The notes below the pieces were generated by a model that saw only the letters and a list, made by a program, of their open reading frames with translations, had not been told where the DNA came from and did not search any database. A program made the translations under genes and the position numbers. From contig FR901859.1 in NCBI GenBank assembly GCA_000438255.1, forward strand, positions 1 through 13,975: a DNA stretch of 13,975 bases, given 5' to 3'. The stretch comes from Clostridium sp. CAG:389 (GTDB lineage Bacteria; Bacillota; Clostridia; TANB77; CAG-508). This document shows, piece after piece, positions 1-7,361 of the stretch (position 1 is its first letter; every line of letters begins with the position of its first letter).

Positions 1-61
1 TATAAATAATCTATCCCCTTAGAGGCACGGTGAATTTTAAAAGTACAATATCTCGAAACTA

Positions 62-412
62 TTATCCGTCTATTAATACTCCTTCATATACATTATAAAC
101 ATTATTATATCCCATATTTTCTAGAATTCTCTGTGCTTCTTGACTTCTATGTCCTGTTGAACAATACACAACTATTAATTGTTCTTTATTTTCAATCAAT
201 CTTGTAACAGTCCTTCTAATTTGATAATCAGGTATTGATATAGCACCATCTAAATGCCCTTCTCTATACTCCTGTGGACTTCTTGCATCAACAAGAACTG
301 CTCCTTGCTTTATATATTGACTTATCTCATCTTTTCTTATATCTTTTTGATTATCAAAACCTCTCTTTAATTCAAAATTTTTTTCTATCATATATTTTAT
401 TCTTCTAAACAT
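62..412 (-). CDS. Single-domain rhodanese-like sulfurtransferase
   Basis: A 116-residue protein made almost entirely of one rhodanese fold. Visible hallmarks are VDARSPQEYREGHLDGAISIP (about residues 41-61), typical of the CDC25/rhodanese start, and the active-site loop CSTGHRS with the presumed persulfide-carrying Cys84. The family moves sulfane sulfur from donors such as thiosulfate to acceptors such as cyanide or proteins. The true donor and acceptor cannot be read from the sequence. There is no signal peptide, so it is probably cytoplasmic. The ATG at 412 is preceded by a weak AAGGTGAT site about 5 bases upstream. A second ATG lies seven codons in, so the start is moderately certain. It stands apart from its neighbours behind a 479-bp gap and is probably its own transcription unit; no strong promoter is evident. 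Confidence 0.9.
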   Translation of the reverse strand: MFRRIKYMIEKNFELKRGFDNQKDIRKDEISQYIKQGAVLVDARSPQEYREGHLDGAISIPDYQIRRTVTRLIENKEQLIVVYCSTGHRSQEAQRILENMGYNNVYNVYEGVLIDG

Positions 413-625
413 TTTATCACCTTCAAAAACACATTATTCTGCTAATTTACATATCATATGTTACAATTAATAATATCTACTACTATTATATTAAAAATAG
501 TAATTTTTGTTGTATATTTTTCTATTTTTTGTATAATTTTGTAATTATGTCATCTTTATTGTATTATGTCTCCTATATTGTTTACATTATTTTTATATTT
601 TTTGTTTTATTTGGTATGTGGAAAC

Positions 626-698
626 TGTGGATAACTTTGTGAATAACTCAAAAATAGTACTTTATTTTTTAAAGTTATGCACATCAAATTGTGTATAA
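626..698. promoter_or_regulatory. Cluster of DnaA boxes (TTATNCACA)
   Basis: Four exact matches to the DnaA-box consensus TTATNCACA lie within 73 bp: TTATCCACA at 626-634 (minus), TTATTCACA at 638-646 (minus), TTATGCACA at 675-683 (plus) and TTATACACA at 690-698 (minus). A one-mismatch copy, TTATTTACA, is at 712-720 (plus), and a weaker one (GTTTCCACA) at 617-625 (minus). Such a cluster is expected at oriC, at DnaA-titrating loci, or at DnaA-regulated promoters. Genes on both sides run in the same direction, which argues against a bidirectional origin here. The cluster is about 215-290 bp upstream of the rhodanese start. The matches are direct observations; DnaA binding is inferred. Confidence 0.75.
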
Positions 699-772
699 CT
701 TTTATTTCCAGTTATTTACATTTTAAATAGTAATTTTATGTGTACTCGTATTTTATTTTTAGTCAAAAATAA

Positions 773-815
773 AAAAACTATAAAACAGCTCTATTAAGCT
801 AATTTCATAGTTTTT
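773..815 (-). terminator. Intrinsic terminator after the DUF1294 gene
   Basis: The arms AAAAACTAT (773-781) and ATAGTTTTT (807-815) are perfectly complementary. Inside them AGCT pairs with AGCT around a six-base loop, with near-continuous pairing between, giving a long stem. On the minus strand the hairpin runs into a T-rich tail (TTATTTTT). It lies about 77 bp beyond the stop of the DUF1294 gene and probably ends the polC-HD-DUF1294 transcript. The outer stem is A/T-rich, and A/T tracts on both sides could let it work in both directions. Confidence 0.65.
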
Positions 816-891
816 ATTTTCTTTAAATATACATAAAATTTTCAGTTTATAATTGTATAATTTTTCTTTTAGTTTTATTACTATTATTTAA

Positions 892-1185
892 TTATTTCAC
901 TATTAAAAAATATATAATACATATTATTTCTAAAATTGTTATTACTGGAAATCCTATTACAAATGCCACTTTTTGTGTTTTATGTCTAAATGTGTACATT
1001 CCTGCAATTGTTCCTATTCCTCCACCTAATGCAGTTATTATAAATAATGTTTTTTCTGGTATTCTCCACTTTCCTTTTCTAGCTTTTTGTTTATCTATAT
1101 ACATTGCTAAAAATCCTATTATATTTATTATTATAAAATATATTATTATATTTCTGGTTGTTAATATATTTTGTAAATCTTGCAT
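892..1185 (-). CDS. DUF1294 family small membrane protein
   Basis: A 97-residue integral membrane protein. Its diagnostic core runs from IDKQKA (about residues 30-35) through RIPEKTL and the glycine-rich GGGIGTIAGM to FRHKTQK (about 66-72), which is the DUF1294 (YsdA-like) pattern. Three hydrophobic segments are visible, about residues 11-29, 45-64 and 72-95, so it should sit in the cytoplasmic membrane. No biochemical function is established for the family. The ATG at 1185 has a strong GAGGGGAG ribosome binding site. It starts only 17 bp after the HD gene ends, so the two are almost certainly co-transcribed. It is the last gene before the terminator at 773-815. Confidence 0.88.
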   Translation of the reverse strand: MQDLQNILTTRNIIIYFIIINIIGFLAMYIDKQKARKGKWRIPEKTLFIITALGGGIGTIAGMYTFRHKTQKVAFVIGFPVITILEIICIIYFLIVK

Positions 1186-1202
1186 CTTTTCTCCCCTCGC
1201 AT

Positions 1203-2252
1203 TTAGAACTCAAAATCAAAATAAGCATATTTAGCAGCTTCAAATTTCATACAACTCTCAATATCCTTTTTTGCTCTTTCTGAAATTTTGCTTATTCTTA
1301 TAAAGTCCCCTTTTTCTCTTACTAATGGATTTATATATCTTCTCTTTGCCTTTATACTTTTACAATATCTATTTTCGACATATATATCACTTTCATATAC
1401 TTTTTCTGTATTTCTCCATTCATCAAATTTTTGTGCAATATCACAATATTGGCAATCTTCTATTTTTTTTATTATTTCTTTTTCAGATAAATTATATAAA
1501 TCATTTTTAGTAATTAAATTTTGTTCATGCATTTTTTTAATAATATCTGCTAACAATTGCATTGATATTTTTGTCCTATTATCTATATAAGATTTTGATA
1601 AAATACTCATATTTTTAACAAATTTTTCAGCAATTTCTTTATCTTTAAAACCTAGTTCTTCTATTCCATCTTCATTCTTTTGGATTTCTATATTTTCATA
1701 TATTTCTTTTATTTCATCTAAATCCCATAATTTTTTTCTTACTCCAAGTCCATTTGAAAGTGTATATTCAAGCCTGTCACTTGATAACATAGGTGTGTCA
1801 TTATCTGCAATTGGATATTTATGATAGTCGTTTATTTCTTCAATTTTTATTCCATCTCTTTCTAACAAATTCATTATTTCTGTTGAATTTCTTATAATTT
1901 CTGTTGTTAATTCTTCTGTTGATTCTTGTTTTTCATAATCACCGTTCATAAAGTCTATACAATGCTTAAATGCTGGTGTTGCAATATCGTGGAATAATCC
2001 TGAAAGTGTTTGTTTTTTATCTTTTGTAAAATTCCATATAATCAGCGCAACAGCTACACTATGGTCTAAATTTGAGTTCCATAGTGCAATTTCTGGGAAT
2101 AATTTTGAATAATATGTACCACAAGATACACTTATTCCTGCTTGCTTTTGCATTTCTGGTGTATTTATATATTCTTCTAAAAAGTCTGGCTTTTCTGGTG
2201 ATAATATATCAAAATATTCCTTTATTGGTTCTTTTAAATTATCAAAATACAT
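1203..2252 (-). CDS. HD-domain phosphohydrolase-like protein
   Basis: A 349-residue soluble protein with a recognisable HD metal-binding set: His64 (in NLDHSVAVAL), His88-Asp89 (in GLFHDIATPAFKH) and Asp159 (in MLSSDRLEY). The spacing fits the H...HD...D pattern of HD-superfamily phosphohydrolases, which act on nucleotides, cyclic nucleotides or phospho-signals with divalent metal. All four ligands are present, so the enzyme is probably active, but the substrate cannot be predicted. The roughly 150 C-terminal residues, charged and with scattered Cys (CQYC near 267-270), match no domain I can name. The ATG at 2252 has AAAGGA about 8 bases upstream. The gene follows polC by 54 bp and is probably read through from it. 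A link to nucleotide supply for replication would be guesswork. Confidence 0.82.
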   Translation of the reverse strand: MYFDNLKEPIKEYFDILSPEKPDFLEEYINTPEMQKQAGISVSCGTYYSKLFPEIALWNSNLDHSVAVALIIWNFTKDKKQTLSGLFHDIATPAFKHCIDFMNGDYEKQESTEELTTEIIRNSTEIMNLLERDGIKIEEINDYHKYPIADNDTPMLSSDRLEYTLSNGLGVRKKLWDLDEIKEIYENIEIQKNEDGIEELGFKDKEIAEKFVKNMSILSKSYIDNRTKISMQLLADIIKKMHEQNLITKNDLYNLSEKEIIKKIEDCQYCDIAQKFDEWRNTEKVYESDIYVENRYCKSIKAKRRYINPLVREKGDFIRISKISERAKKDIESCMKFEAAKYAYFDFEF

Positions 2253-2275
2253 TTATTTATCCTTTCATTCATTTT

Positions 2276-2299
2276 GTCCCAAAAAGAAACGTCACAAAA
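2276..2299 (+). repeat. Short repeat copy between polC and the HD gene
   Basis: This 24-bp segment contains the 13-base core AAAAAGAAACGTC flanked by C-rich bases and a short A run. A near-identical copy, inverted, is upstream of polC at 7222-7246. Here it lies inside a small hairpin with 7-bp arms ATTTTGT (2271-2277) and ACAAAAT (2294-2300). It occupies much of the 54-bp polC-HD gap, just ahead of the HD ribosome binding site. I see no U-tract suited to a terminator. Confidence 0.6.
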
Positions 2300-2306
2300 T
2301 TATACA

Positions 2307-5300
2307 TTAGCCAAATAAACTTAATTGATTACTTTGACTCATTCCTTCTAAGCATCCAAATTCCTTTAATAAGTCCGCACCTGATGCTCCTATTTTAGCT
2401 CTTATTTTTAAATCATCTATTGACATGAATTTACCGTCTTTTCTAGCTTCTACAATACCTTGTGCAGCTACTGAACCAAATCCCGGTATACTGTTTAAAG
2501 GTGGTCTTAATTTGTTATCTTGTACTTTAAATTTTGTTGCTTCTGATTCATATAAGTCTACTGGTAAAAATTCAAATCCTCTTTCATACATTTCTAGTAC
2601 TATTTCTAAGTCATCATACATATCCAATTCGGCTTTTGTTGCTTCTTTCTTTTGGTTCTTCATTTCTATTTCTTTCATTTTATTTTTTACTTTTTCTTTT
2701 CCAAATATCATACAACTTGCATCAAATGCTTTTGCTCTTATTGAGTAATATGCAGCATAATATGCTAATGGTATGTGTACTTTGAACCATGCTATTCTAA
2801 ATGCGTTTGTAACATATGCTGCCGCATGTGCTTTCGGGAACATGTATTTTATTTTTTCACATGATTTTATATACCAGTCTGGTACATCATGTTCTTTCAT
2901 TAATGGGATATATTCGTCTTTCCATTTTGGTTCTTTGCCTTTTGCTACTTTTCCTTTACGCACTGCTTCCATTATTTTGAATGATTTGTCTGGTGGCAAT
3001 CCTTTTTTTATTAAGTATATCATTATATCGTCACGACAACAGATTGCTTCTTGAAGTGTTACTACTCCTTGTTCAATTAATGTTTGTGCGTTTCCTAACC
3101 ATACGTCTGTACCATGTGATAGTCCTGATAAACGTATTAGTTCATCAAATGTTGTTGGTTTTGTGTCTACAAGCATGCCTCTGGCAAACTTCGTTCCATA
3201 TTCAGGTATTCCATATGTTCCTACTTGTGAATGTATTTGTTCTGGTGTTACTCCTAATGCTTCTGTTGAGTTAAAAATTGACATTGTTTCTTTATCATCT
3301 AGCGGTATATCTGTTGGTGCAATTCCTGTCAAGTCTTGTAACATACGTATTACCGTCGGATCATCGTGTCCTAGTATATCTAGTTTTAATAAGTTTCCAT
3401 CTATTGAGTGATAATCAAAGTGTGTTGTTATTATGTCTGAGTTTGGATCATCTGCTGGATGTTGTACTGGTGTAAATTCATATATTTCTCTTCCTTTTGG
3501 TACAACTATAATTCCACCTGGGTGCTGCCCTGTGGTTCTTTTTATTCCTGTACAGCCTACTGATAATCTTTGGATTTCTGCTTTATTCATAGGAATTCCT
3601 CTGTCTTCATAATATCCTTTAACATATCCATATGCTGTTTTTTCTGCTACTGTACCAACTGTTCCGGCTTTAAATGTTGTTCCTTTTCCAAATATTACTT
3701 CTGTATATTTGTGTGCTTTTGCTTGATATTCTCCTGAGAAGTTTAAGTCGATATCTGGCTCTTTGTCTCCATTGAATCCTAAGAATGTCTCAAATGGTAT
3801 ATCCATTCCATCTTTCGCCAGTTTATGTCCGCATTTTGGACAATCTTTATCTGGTAAGTCAAATCCATTTCCTACTCCATAATCTTCAAACTCTGAATAT
3901 TTACAATTTGGACAACGGTAGTGTGGTTGCAATGAATTTACTTCTGTTATACCTGTCATGAACGCCGCTAATGATGAACCAACTGATCCTCTGGAACCAA
4001 CTATATATCCATCTTCATTTGATTTCCATACCAGCTTTTGTGCGATTATGTACATAACTGAATATCCATTACTTATAATTGAGTCTAACTCTTTGTCAAG
4101 TCTATCTTGCACTATTTTTGGTAATGGGTCCCCATATAATTCATGTGCCTTTTTGTATGCTATGTTTTTTATATCTTCTTCACATCCTGGAATGTGTGGT
4201 GGACATTTTTCTGGTGATATTGGGCTTATTTGTTCACACATATCTGATATTTTATTTGTGTTTGTTACAACTACCTCATATGCTTTTTCTTCTCCTAAAT
4301 AGCTGAATTCTTCAAGCATTTCTTCTGTTGTTCTTAAATATAATGGTGCTTGATTATCTGCATCTTCATATTTTTGACCTGCTTCTAGTATTCTTCTATA
4401 AATCTCATCTTGTGGGTCCATAAAGTGAACATCACAAGTTGCTACAACTAGTTTATTTAGTTTTTCACCTAGTGCAACGATTTTTCTGTTGATATCTCTT
4501 AAATCTTCAACATCTCTTACAGTTCCATTTCTAATTAAGAATTGGTTATTTCCTGTTGGTTGAATCTCTAAATAGTCATAATCATTCGCAATTGCTTCAA
4601 TTTCTTCATCCGGACGTCCTTGTTCTATCGCCTGATACAATTCACCTGCTTCACATGCACTTCCAAGTATTAAACCTTCTGAATATTTTTTGTACAAACT
4701 TTTTAGTATTCTAGGTTTTCTGTAAAAATAATTTACATGTGATAATGAAATTAATCTATATAAATTTCTTAATCCTACATAATTTTTTGCTAATATGATT
4801 GCATGATATGTTTTTAATTTTTTGTACTCTTCTGCTTTTGCTACTGGGTCTGCTGCTACATTGTCTATGTCTTCTAGTTTTTTTGCACCTTTTTCTTTTA
4901 ACATATCTATCATTACATTAAACACTTTAACTGTTGTATCAACATCATCTAATGCTCTATGTGCTACTTCTACTTTTATTCCTAGATTTTCAGCAATTTT
5001 TCCTAATTTATATTTCTTGTAATCTGGGAATAAATCTTTTGCCAAACTTAATGTATCTAAGTATGAATAATCAAAGTCATACCCTAGTCTTTTTGCATTT
5101 TGTTTTAAGAAACCAACATCAAAATTTGCATTATGTGCTACTATTACTGTTTCGTCTTGGTCTCCTAGAAATTCTAGCATTTTAGGAAATACTTTTTCAA
5201 TTGTTTCTGCATCTTTTACCATATCATCTGATATATTTGTAACTTCTGTAACTCTTTCTGGTATGTGTCTTTCTGGATTTACAAAACAACTGAATTCATC

Positions 5301-7190
5301 TATTACTTCTTTATTTTTTACTTTCATTATTCCTATTTCTGTAATTCTATCATTTGTCGCTGAAAATCCTGTTGTCTCTAAGTCTAGTACACAATATGTT
5401 GCATCTATATCTTGTCCTTTTCCATTATAAATTGATTTTGTATTATCTGGTGCTAAATATGCTTCTACACCATATATTACTTTGATGTCAGGGTTGTCAT
5501 CACCTACTAAGTGATATGCTTCTGGGAATGCTTGTGCAACTCCATGGTCTGTTATTGCTATTGATTTCATTCCCCATTTCATTGCTCTTTTAATTAGGTC
5601 TGTTGCTGATGTTACTGCATCCATTTGGCTCATTTTTGTATGCATATGTAACTCTACTCTTTTTACTTCTGCGTTGTCTTGTCTTACTTCTTTTTTAACA
5701 CCTGTACTTTCTATAATGGTATTTGCCATTACTGTAAGTTCCCCTGAGAAAGTATCCATTTGTGCATTTCCTTCGATTTTTACACCTTTTACGCTTCCCA
5801 TTCTTTTTATTATTTTTTTAGCTTTATCTTTTTCTAAAAATGCTTTACATGTCAGTGTACTTGTTCCATCATATAAATCAAAACTTAATAGTGTTTTTCC
5901 TGATTTTAGTTCTCTATCTTCCATAAAGATAATTTCACCATCAAGTGAAACTACTCCATCTTCTGGACTTAGTTCTGAAACTTTTGCAAGTGGTGCTGTT
6001 ATATTCATTGTTTTTCCTAAAATTAATGGTGTCTCTTCTTCTTCCTCTTCTGCTGGCAAATCTGGTATATTATTCTCTATTTCAATTATTGTATTTGCTA
6101 TTACTGTTACATCTCCTGCATATGTGTCTAGTCCTGCTTTTCCTATAACTTTTATTCCTTTTGCTTGTTCTATTTGTGCTTTTATATCATTTCCTTCTTT
6201 TATGTCTTTTGCAAATGATTTACATGTCATCGTTCCTGTTCCATCATATAAATCAATTATAAGCATTCCTTTTCCTGATTTTGTCTCTCTACATTCAATA
6301 TTCAATACTCTTCCTTCTAATGTTGCTCTACCATCATTTGCTGTTATATCTTTTATTTTGATTAGCTTTTCTTTTGCTTTTGATGGTTTTCCCATTATGT
6401 ATTTTTGTTCTTCTATAACGGCGTTATCTAGTTCTATATCTTCACTTGAAATTCCACCCATTTCATCAATTGGTATGTAGTCTCCATCTTGTGGTGGCAT
6501 ATAGTCTGGGTCATTATACTCTGGTACTCCATTTTGTGTATTATCTTGATTGTGTGATGCATGATTTATACTATTTCCTGAATTTTGTACATGTTGTGCA
6601 TATTCGCCATTTTCTTCATTTTCTGGAATATATGCAACTGTTTGTTTAATTGCATTTTCTTCCATCTCTTTTAGTTTTTTCTCATGTTGTATTTCCGCTT
6701 CTTGTGGTAAAATCTCTTCTATTTCTATCTTATATTCTTTTCCATATAATTTTTTTATTACATTTTCAAGCTCTTTGTCAGTCTTTTTAGCTCTTAAAAA
6801 GTCAGCTCCCCTAATATGCATTTTTACATTAATTATATTGTCATTTATCTCAACATCACTCTTCATTAATAACATTGGTTTCATTAATGGATATTTATGA
6901 GCCATATAACATATAATATTTTTCCATTCTTCTTTTATAGATTTTAATTGTGTATCTTTTTGATAATGGATTGTCATATCTATATTTGAAAATTGGAATC
7001 TTTCTATTAAGAATTTTTCCAAATACCATATGTCTTTTACTTCTATGTATTCATCTATTTCTAACACGATTCCTAGTGTATTTGTCTTTTTTATTACATT
7101 TAGTGCTGTTACATGTGCTTCTTTTATGTTGGCTTTTGTTTCATAGTCACTAAATATATCTTTTACTTTTTTTGCTTTATTCTCTGACAT
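2307..7190 (-). CDS. polC: DNA polymerase III subunit alpha, PolC type, with tandem OB domains
   Basis: The replicative polymerase of low-GC Gram-positives, 1627 residues against about 1440 in Bacillus. Order: N-terminal domain (1-165), a polar low-complexity linker (about 165-262), OB fold 1 (about 275-372), an acidic linker, OB fold 2 (about 397-496), the first PHP part (from RVELHMHT, 511), a DEDDh proofreading exonuclease (about 598-760; Asp603, Glu605, Asp691, His744, Asp749), the second PHP part (to about 930), and the polymerase core. The core has a zinc knuckle (Cys1093, 1096, 1117, 1120) and acidic residues in PDIDLNF (Asp1146, Asp1148) and LKLDILGHDDPT (Asp1271). The C-terminal QLSLF is a sliding-clamp-binding motif. 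All catalytic residues are present. The ATG at 7190 has AAAGG directly against it and GGAG 12 bases upstream; an in-frame stop three codons earlier rules out a longer form. The extra length comes mainly from the second OB domain and the linkers. Confidence 0.97.
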   Translation of the reverse strand: MSENKAKKVKDIFSDYETKANIKEAHVTALNVIKKTNTLGIVLEIDEYIEVKDIWYLEKFLIERFQFSNIDMTIHYQKDTQLKSIKEEWKNIICYMAHKYPLMKPMLLMKSDVEINDNIINVKMHIRGADFLRAKKTDKELENVIKKLYGKEYKIEIEEILPQEAEIQHEKKLKEMEENAIKQTVAYIPENEENGEYAQHVQNSGNSINHASHNQDNTQNGVPEYNDPDYMPPQDGDYIPIDEMGGISSEDIELDNAVIEEQKYIMGKPSKAKEKLIKIKDITANDGRATLEGRVLNIECRETKSGKGMLIIDLYDGTGTMTCKSFAKDIKEGNDIKAQIEQAKGIKVIGKAGLDTYAGDVTVIANTIIEIENNIPDLPAEEEEEETPLILGKTMNITAPLAKVSELSPEDGVVSLDGEIIFMEDRELKSGKTLLSFDLYDGTSTLTCKAFLEKDKAKKIIKRMGSVKGVKIEGNAQMDTFSGELTVMANTIIESTGVKKEVRQDNAEVKRVELHMHTKMSQMDAVTSATDLIKRAMKWGMKSIAITDHGVAQAFPEAYHLVGDDNPDIKVIYGVEAYLAPDNTKSIYNGKGQDIDATYCVLDLETTGFSATNDRITEIGIMKVKNKEVIDEFSCFVNPERHIPERVTEVTNISDDMVKDAETIEKVFPKMLEFLGDQDETVIVAHNANFDVGFLKQNAKRLGYDFDYSYLDTLSLAKDLFPDYKKYKLGKIAENLGIKVEVAHRALDDVDTTVKVFNVMIDMLKEKGAKKLEDIDNVAADPVAKAEEYKKLKTYHAIILAKNYVGLRNLYRLISLSHVNYFYRKPRILKSLYKKYSEGLILGSACEAGELYQAIEQGRPDEEIEAIANDYDYLEIQPTGNNQFLIRNGTVRDVEDLRDINRKIVALGEKLNKLVVATCDVHFMDPQDEIYRRILEAGQKYEDADNQAPLYLRTTEEMLEEFSYLGEEKAYEVVVTNTNKISDMCEQISPISPEKCPPHIPGCEEDIKNIAYKKAHELYGDPLPKIVQDRLDKELDSIISNGYSVMYIIAQKLVWKSNEDGYIVGSRGSVGSSLAAFMTGITEVNSLQPHYRCPNCKYSEFEDYGVGNGFDLPDKDCPKCGHKLAKDGMDIPFETFLGFNGDKEPDIDLNFSGEYQAKAHKYTEVIFGKGTTFKAGTVGTVAEKTAYGYVKGYYEDRGIPMNKAEIQRLSVGCTGIKRTTGQHPGGIIVVPKGREIYEFTPVQHPADDPNSDIITTHFDYHSIDGNLLKLDILGHDDPTVIRMLQDLTGIAPTDIPLDDKETMSIFNSTEALGVTPEQIHSQVGTYGIPEYGTKFARGMLVDTKPTTFDELIRLSGLSHGTDVWLGNAQTLIEQGVVTLQEAICCRDDIMIYLIKKGLPPDKSFKIMEAVRKGKVAKGKEPKWKDEYIPLMKEHDVPDWYIKSCEKIKYMFPKAHAAAYVTNAFRIAWFKVHIPLAYYAAYYSIRAKAFDASCMIFGKEKVKNKMKEIEMKNQKKEATKAELDMYDDLEIVLEMYERGFEFLPVDLYESEATKFKVQDNKLRPPLNSIPGFGSVAAQGIVEARKDGKFMSIDDLKIRAKIGASGADLLKEFGCLEGMSQSNQLSLFG

Positions 7191-7215
7191 CCTTTCGATT
7201 CACTCCGTTTCGCTT
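7191..7215 (-). repeat. GCGAA-type leader element before polC
   Basis: On the minus strand this segment reads AAGCGAAACGGAGTGAATCG and then AAAGG directly against the polC ATG. It is a diverged relative of the elements before frr (13021-13056) and cdsA (10716-10748), sharing the RAGCGRA start, a GCGA/GGAG-type repeat and the terminal GAAAGGA. It supplies both possible ribosome binding sequences of polC (GGAG and AAAGG). Confidence 0.45.
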
Positions 7216-7217
7216 AT

Positions 7218-7259
7218 GTCCTTTTGGGGACGTTTCTTTTTTGGATATCTGTTCCAAAA
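7218..7259. repeat. Palindromic element in the polC leader with inverted repeat copy
   Basis: Two small hairpins lie side by side: GTCC/GGAC (7218-7221 with 7228-7231) and TTTTGGA/TCCAAAA (7239-7245 with 7253-7259). The 7222-7246 part is the inverted counterpart of the copy at 2276-2299 and shares its 13-base core. The whole lies inside the predicted 5' leader of polC. The composition recalls the small palindromic repeats seen near Y1/REP-associated transposases in clostridial genomes. That is from memory and unverified, and no transposase is in the window. Confidence 0.5.
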
Positions 7260-7281
7260 TGAACATTTTTTATTTTGTTGT

Positions 7282-7310
7282 ATTTTATCACATTTTGTTT
7301 TTTTGTTAAA
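7282..7310 (-). promoter_or_regulatory. Sigma-A-like promoter for polC
   Basis: On the minus strand a -35-like TTTAAC (7305-7310) is 17 bases from a -10-like TAAAAT (7282-7287), which is preceded by TGA, an extended -10. It lies between the terminator of the upstream unit and polC. The expected transcript start is near 7275, giving a leader of about 85 nt that contains the repeats at 7191-7259. Confidence 0.55.
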
Positions 7311-7323
7311 GCGAACATACTAA

Positions 7324-7356
7324 AAAAATCAAGATTAATTTTAAATCTTGATTTTT
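7324..7356 (-). terminator. Intrinsic terminator after the DUF5050-like gene
   Basis: A perfect 13-bp stem: AAAAATCAAGATT (7324-7336) pairs with AATCTTGATTTTT (7344-7356) across a 7-base loop. It begins 5 bp beyond the stop of the DUF5050-like gene and ends in a T run on the minus strand, the usual form in A/T-rich Firmicutes. It separates the pyrH-to-DUF5050 unit from polC, consistent with polC having its own promoter. Confidence 0.85.
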
Positions 7357-7361
7357 CCCTT

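Larger units (their letters stand above)
413..891. other. Gene-free A/T-rich intergenic region
   Basis: This 479-bp stretch has no credible coding region on either strand. From right to left it holds the terminator hairpin of the DUF1294 unit (773-815), a cluster of DnaA-box matches (626-698, with weaker flanking matches), and a T-rich segment (about 480-610 on the plus strand) that must include the rhodanese promoter. A TATAAT-like hexamer on the minus strand near 485-490 has no convincing -35 partner at the right distance. T exceeds A on the plus strand on both sides of the DnaA boxes, as in the coding parts of the window. Confidence 0.75.

Noticed and set aside
1..61. Part of another gene or an RNA at the left edge
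   Set aside because: One minus-strand frame stays open but has no start in view and no recognisable residues, and no conserved RNA fold is apparent in such a short piece.
477..488. TAA-TAG-TAG-TAG on the minus strand resembling a DnaA-trio unwinding element
   Set aside because: It is about 140 bp from the nearest DnaA box, whereas known trios sit very close to a box, and such triplets arise easily in A/T-rich DNA.
413..891. Chromosomal origin of replication (oriC)
   Set aside because: The DnaA boxes fit, but dnaA/dnaN are not adjacent, gene direction does not switch, essential genes would run head-on with a fork leaving here, and T-over-A skew on the plus strand is unchanged on both sides.
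5674..6480. Plus-strand open frame of 268 codons
   Set aside because: It is antisense to the OB region of polC, rich in Ser, Phe, Ile and Pro as expected of reverse-strand reading of A/T-rich genes, and matches no family I recognise. The other plus-strand frames are rejected for the same reason.
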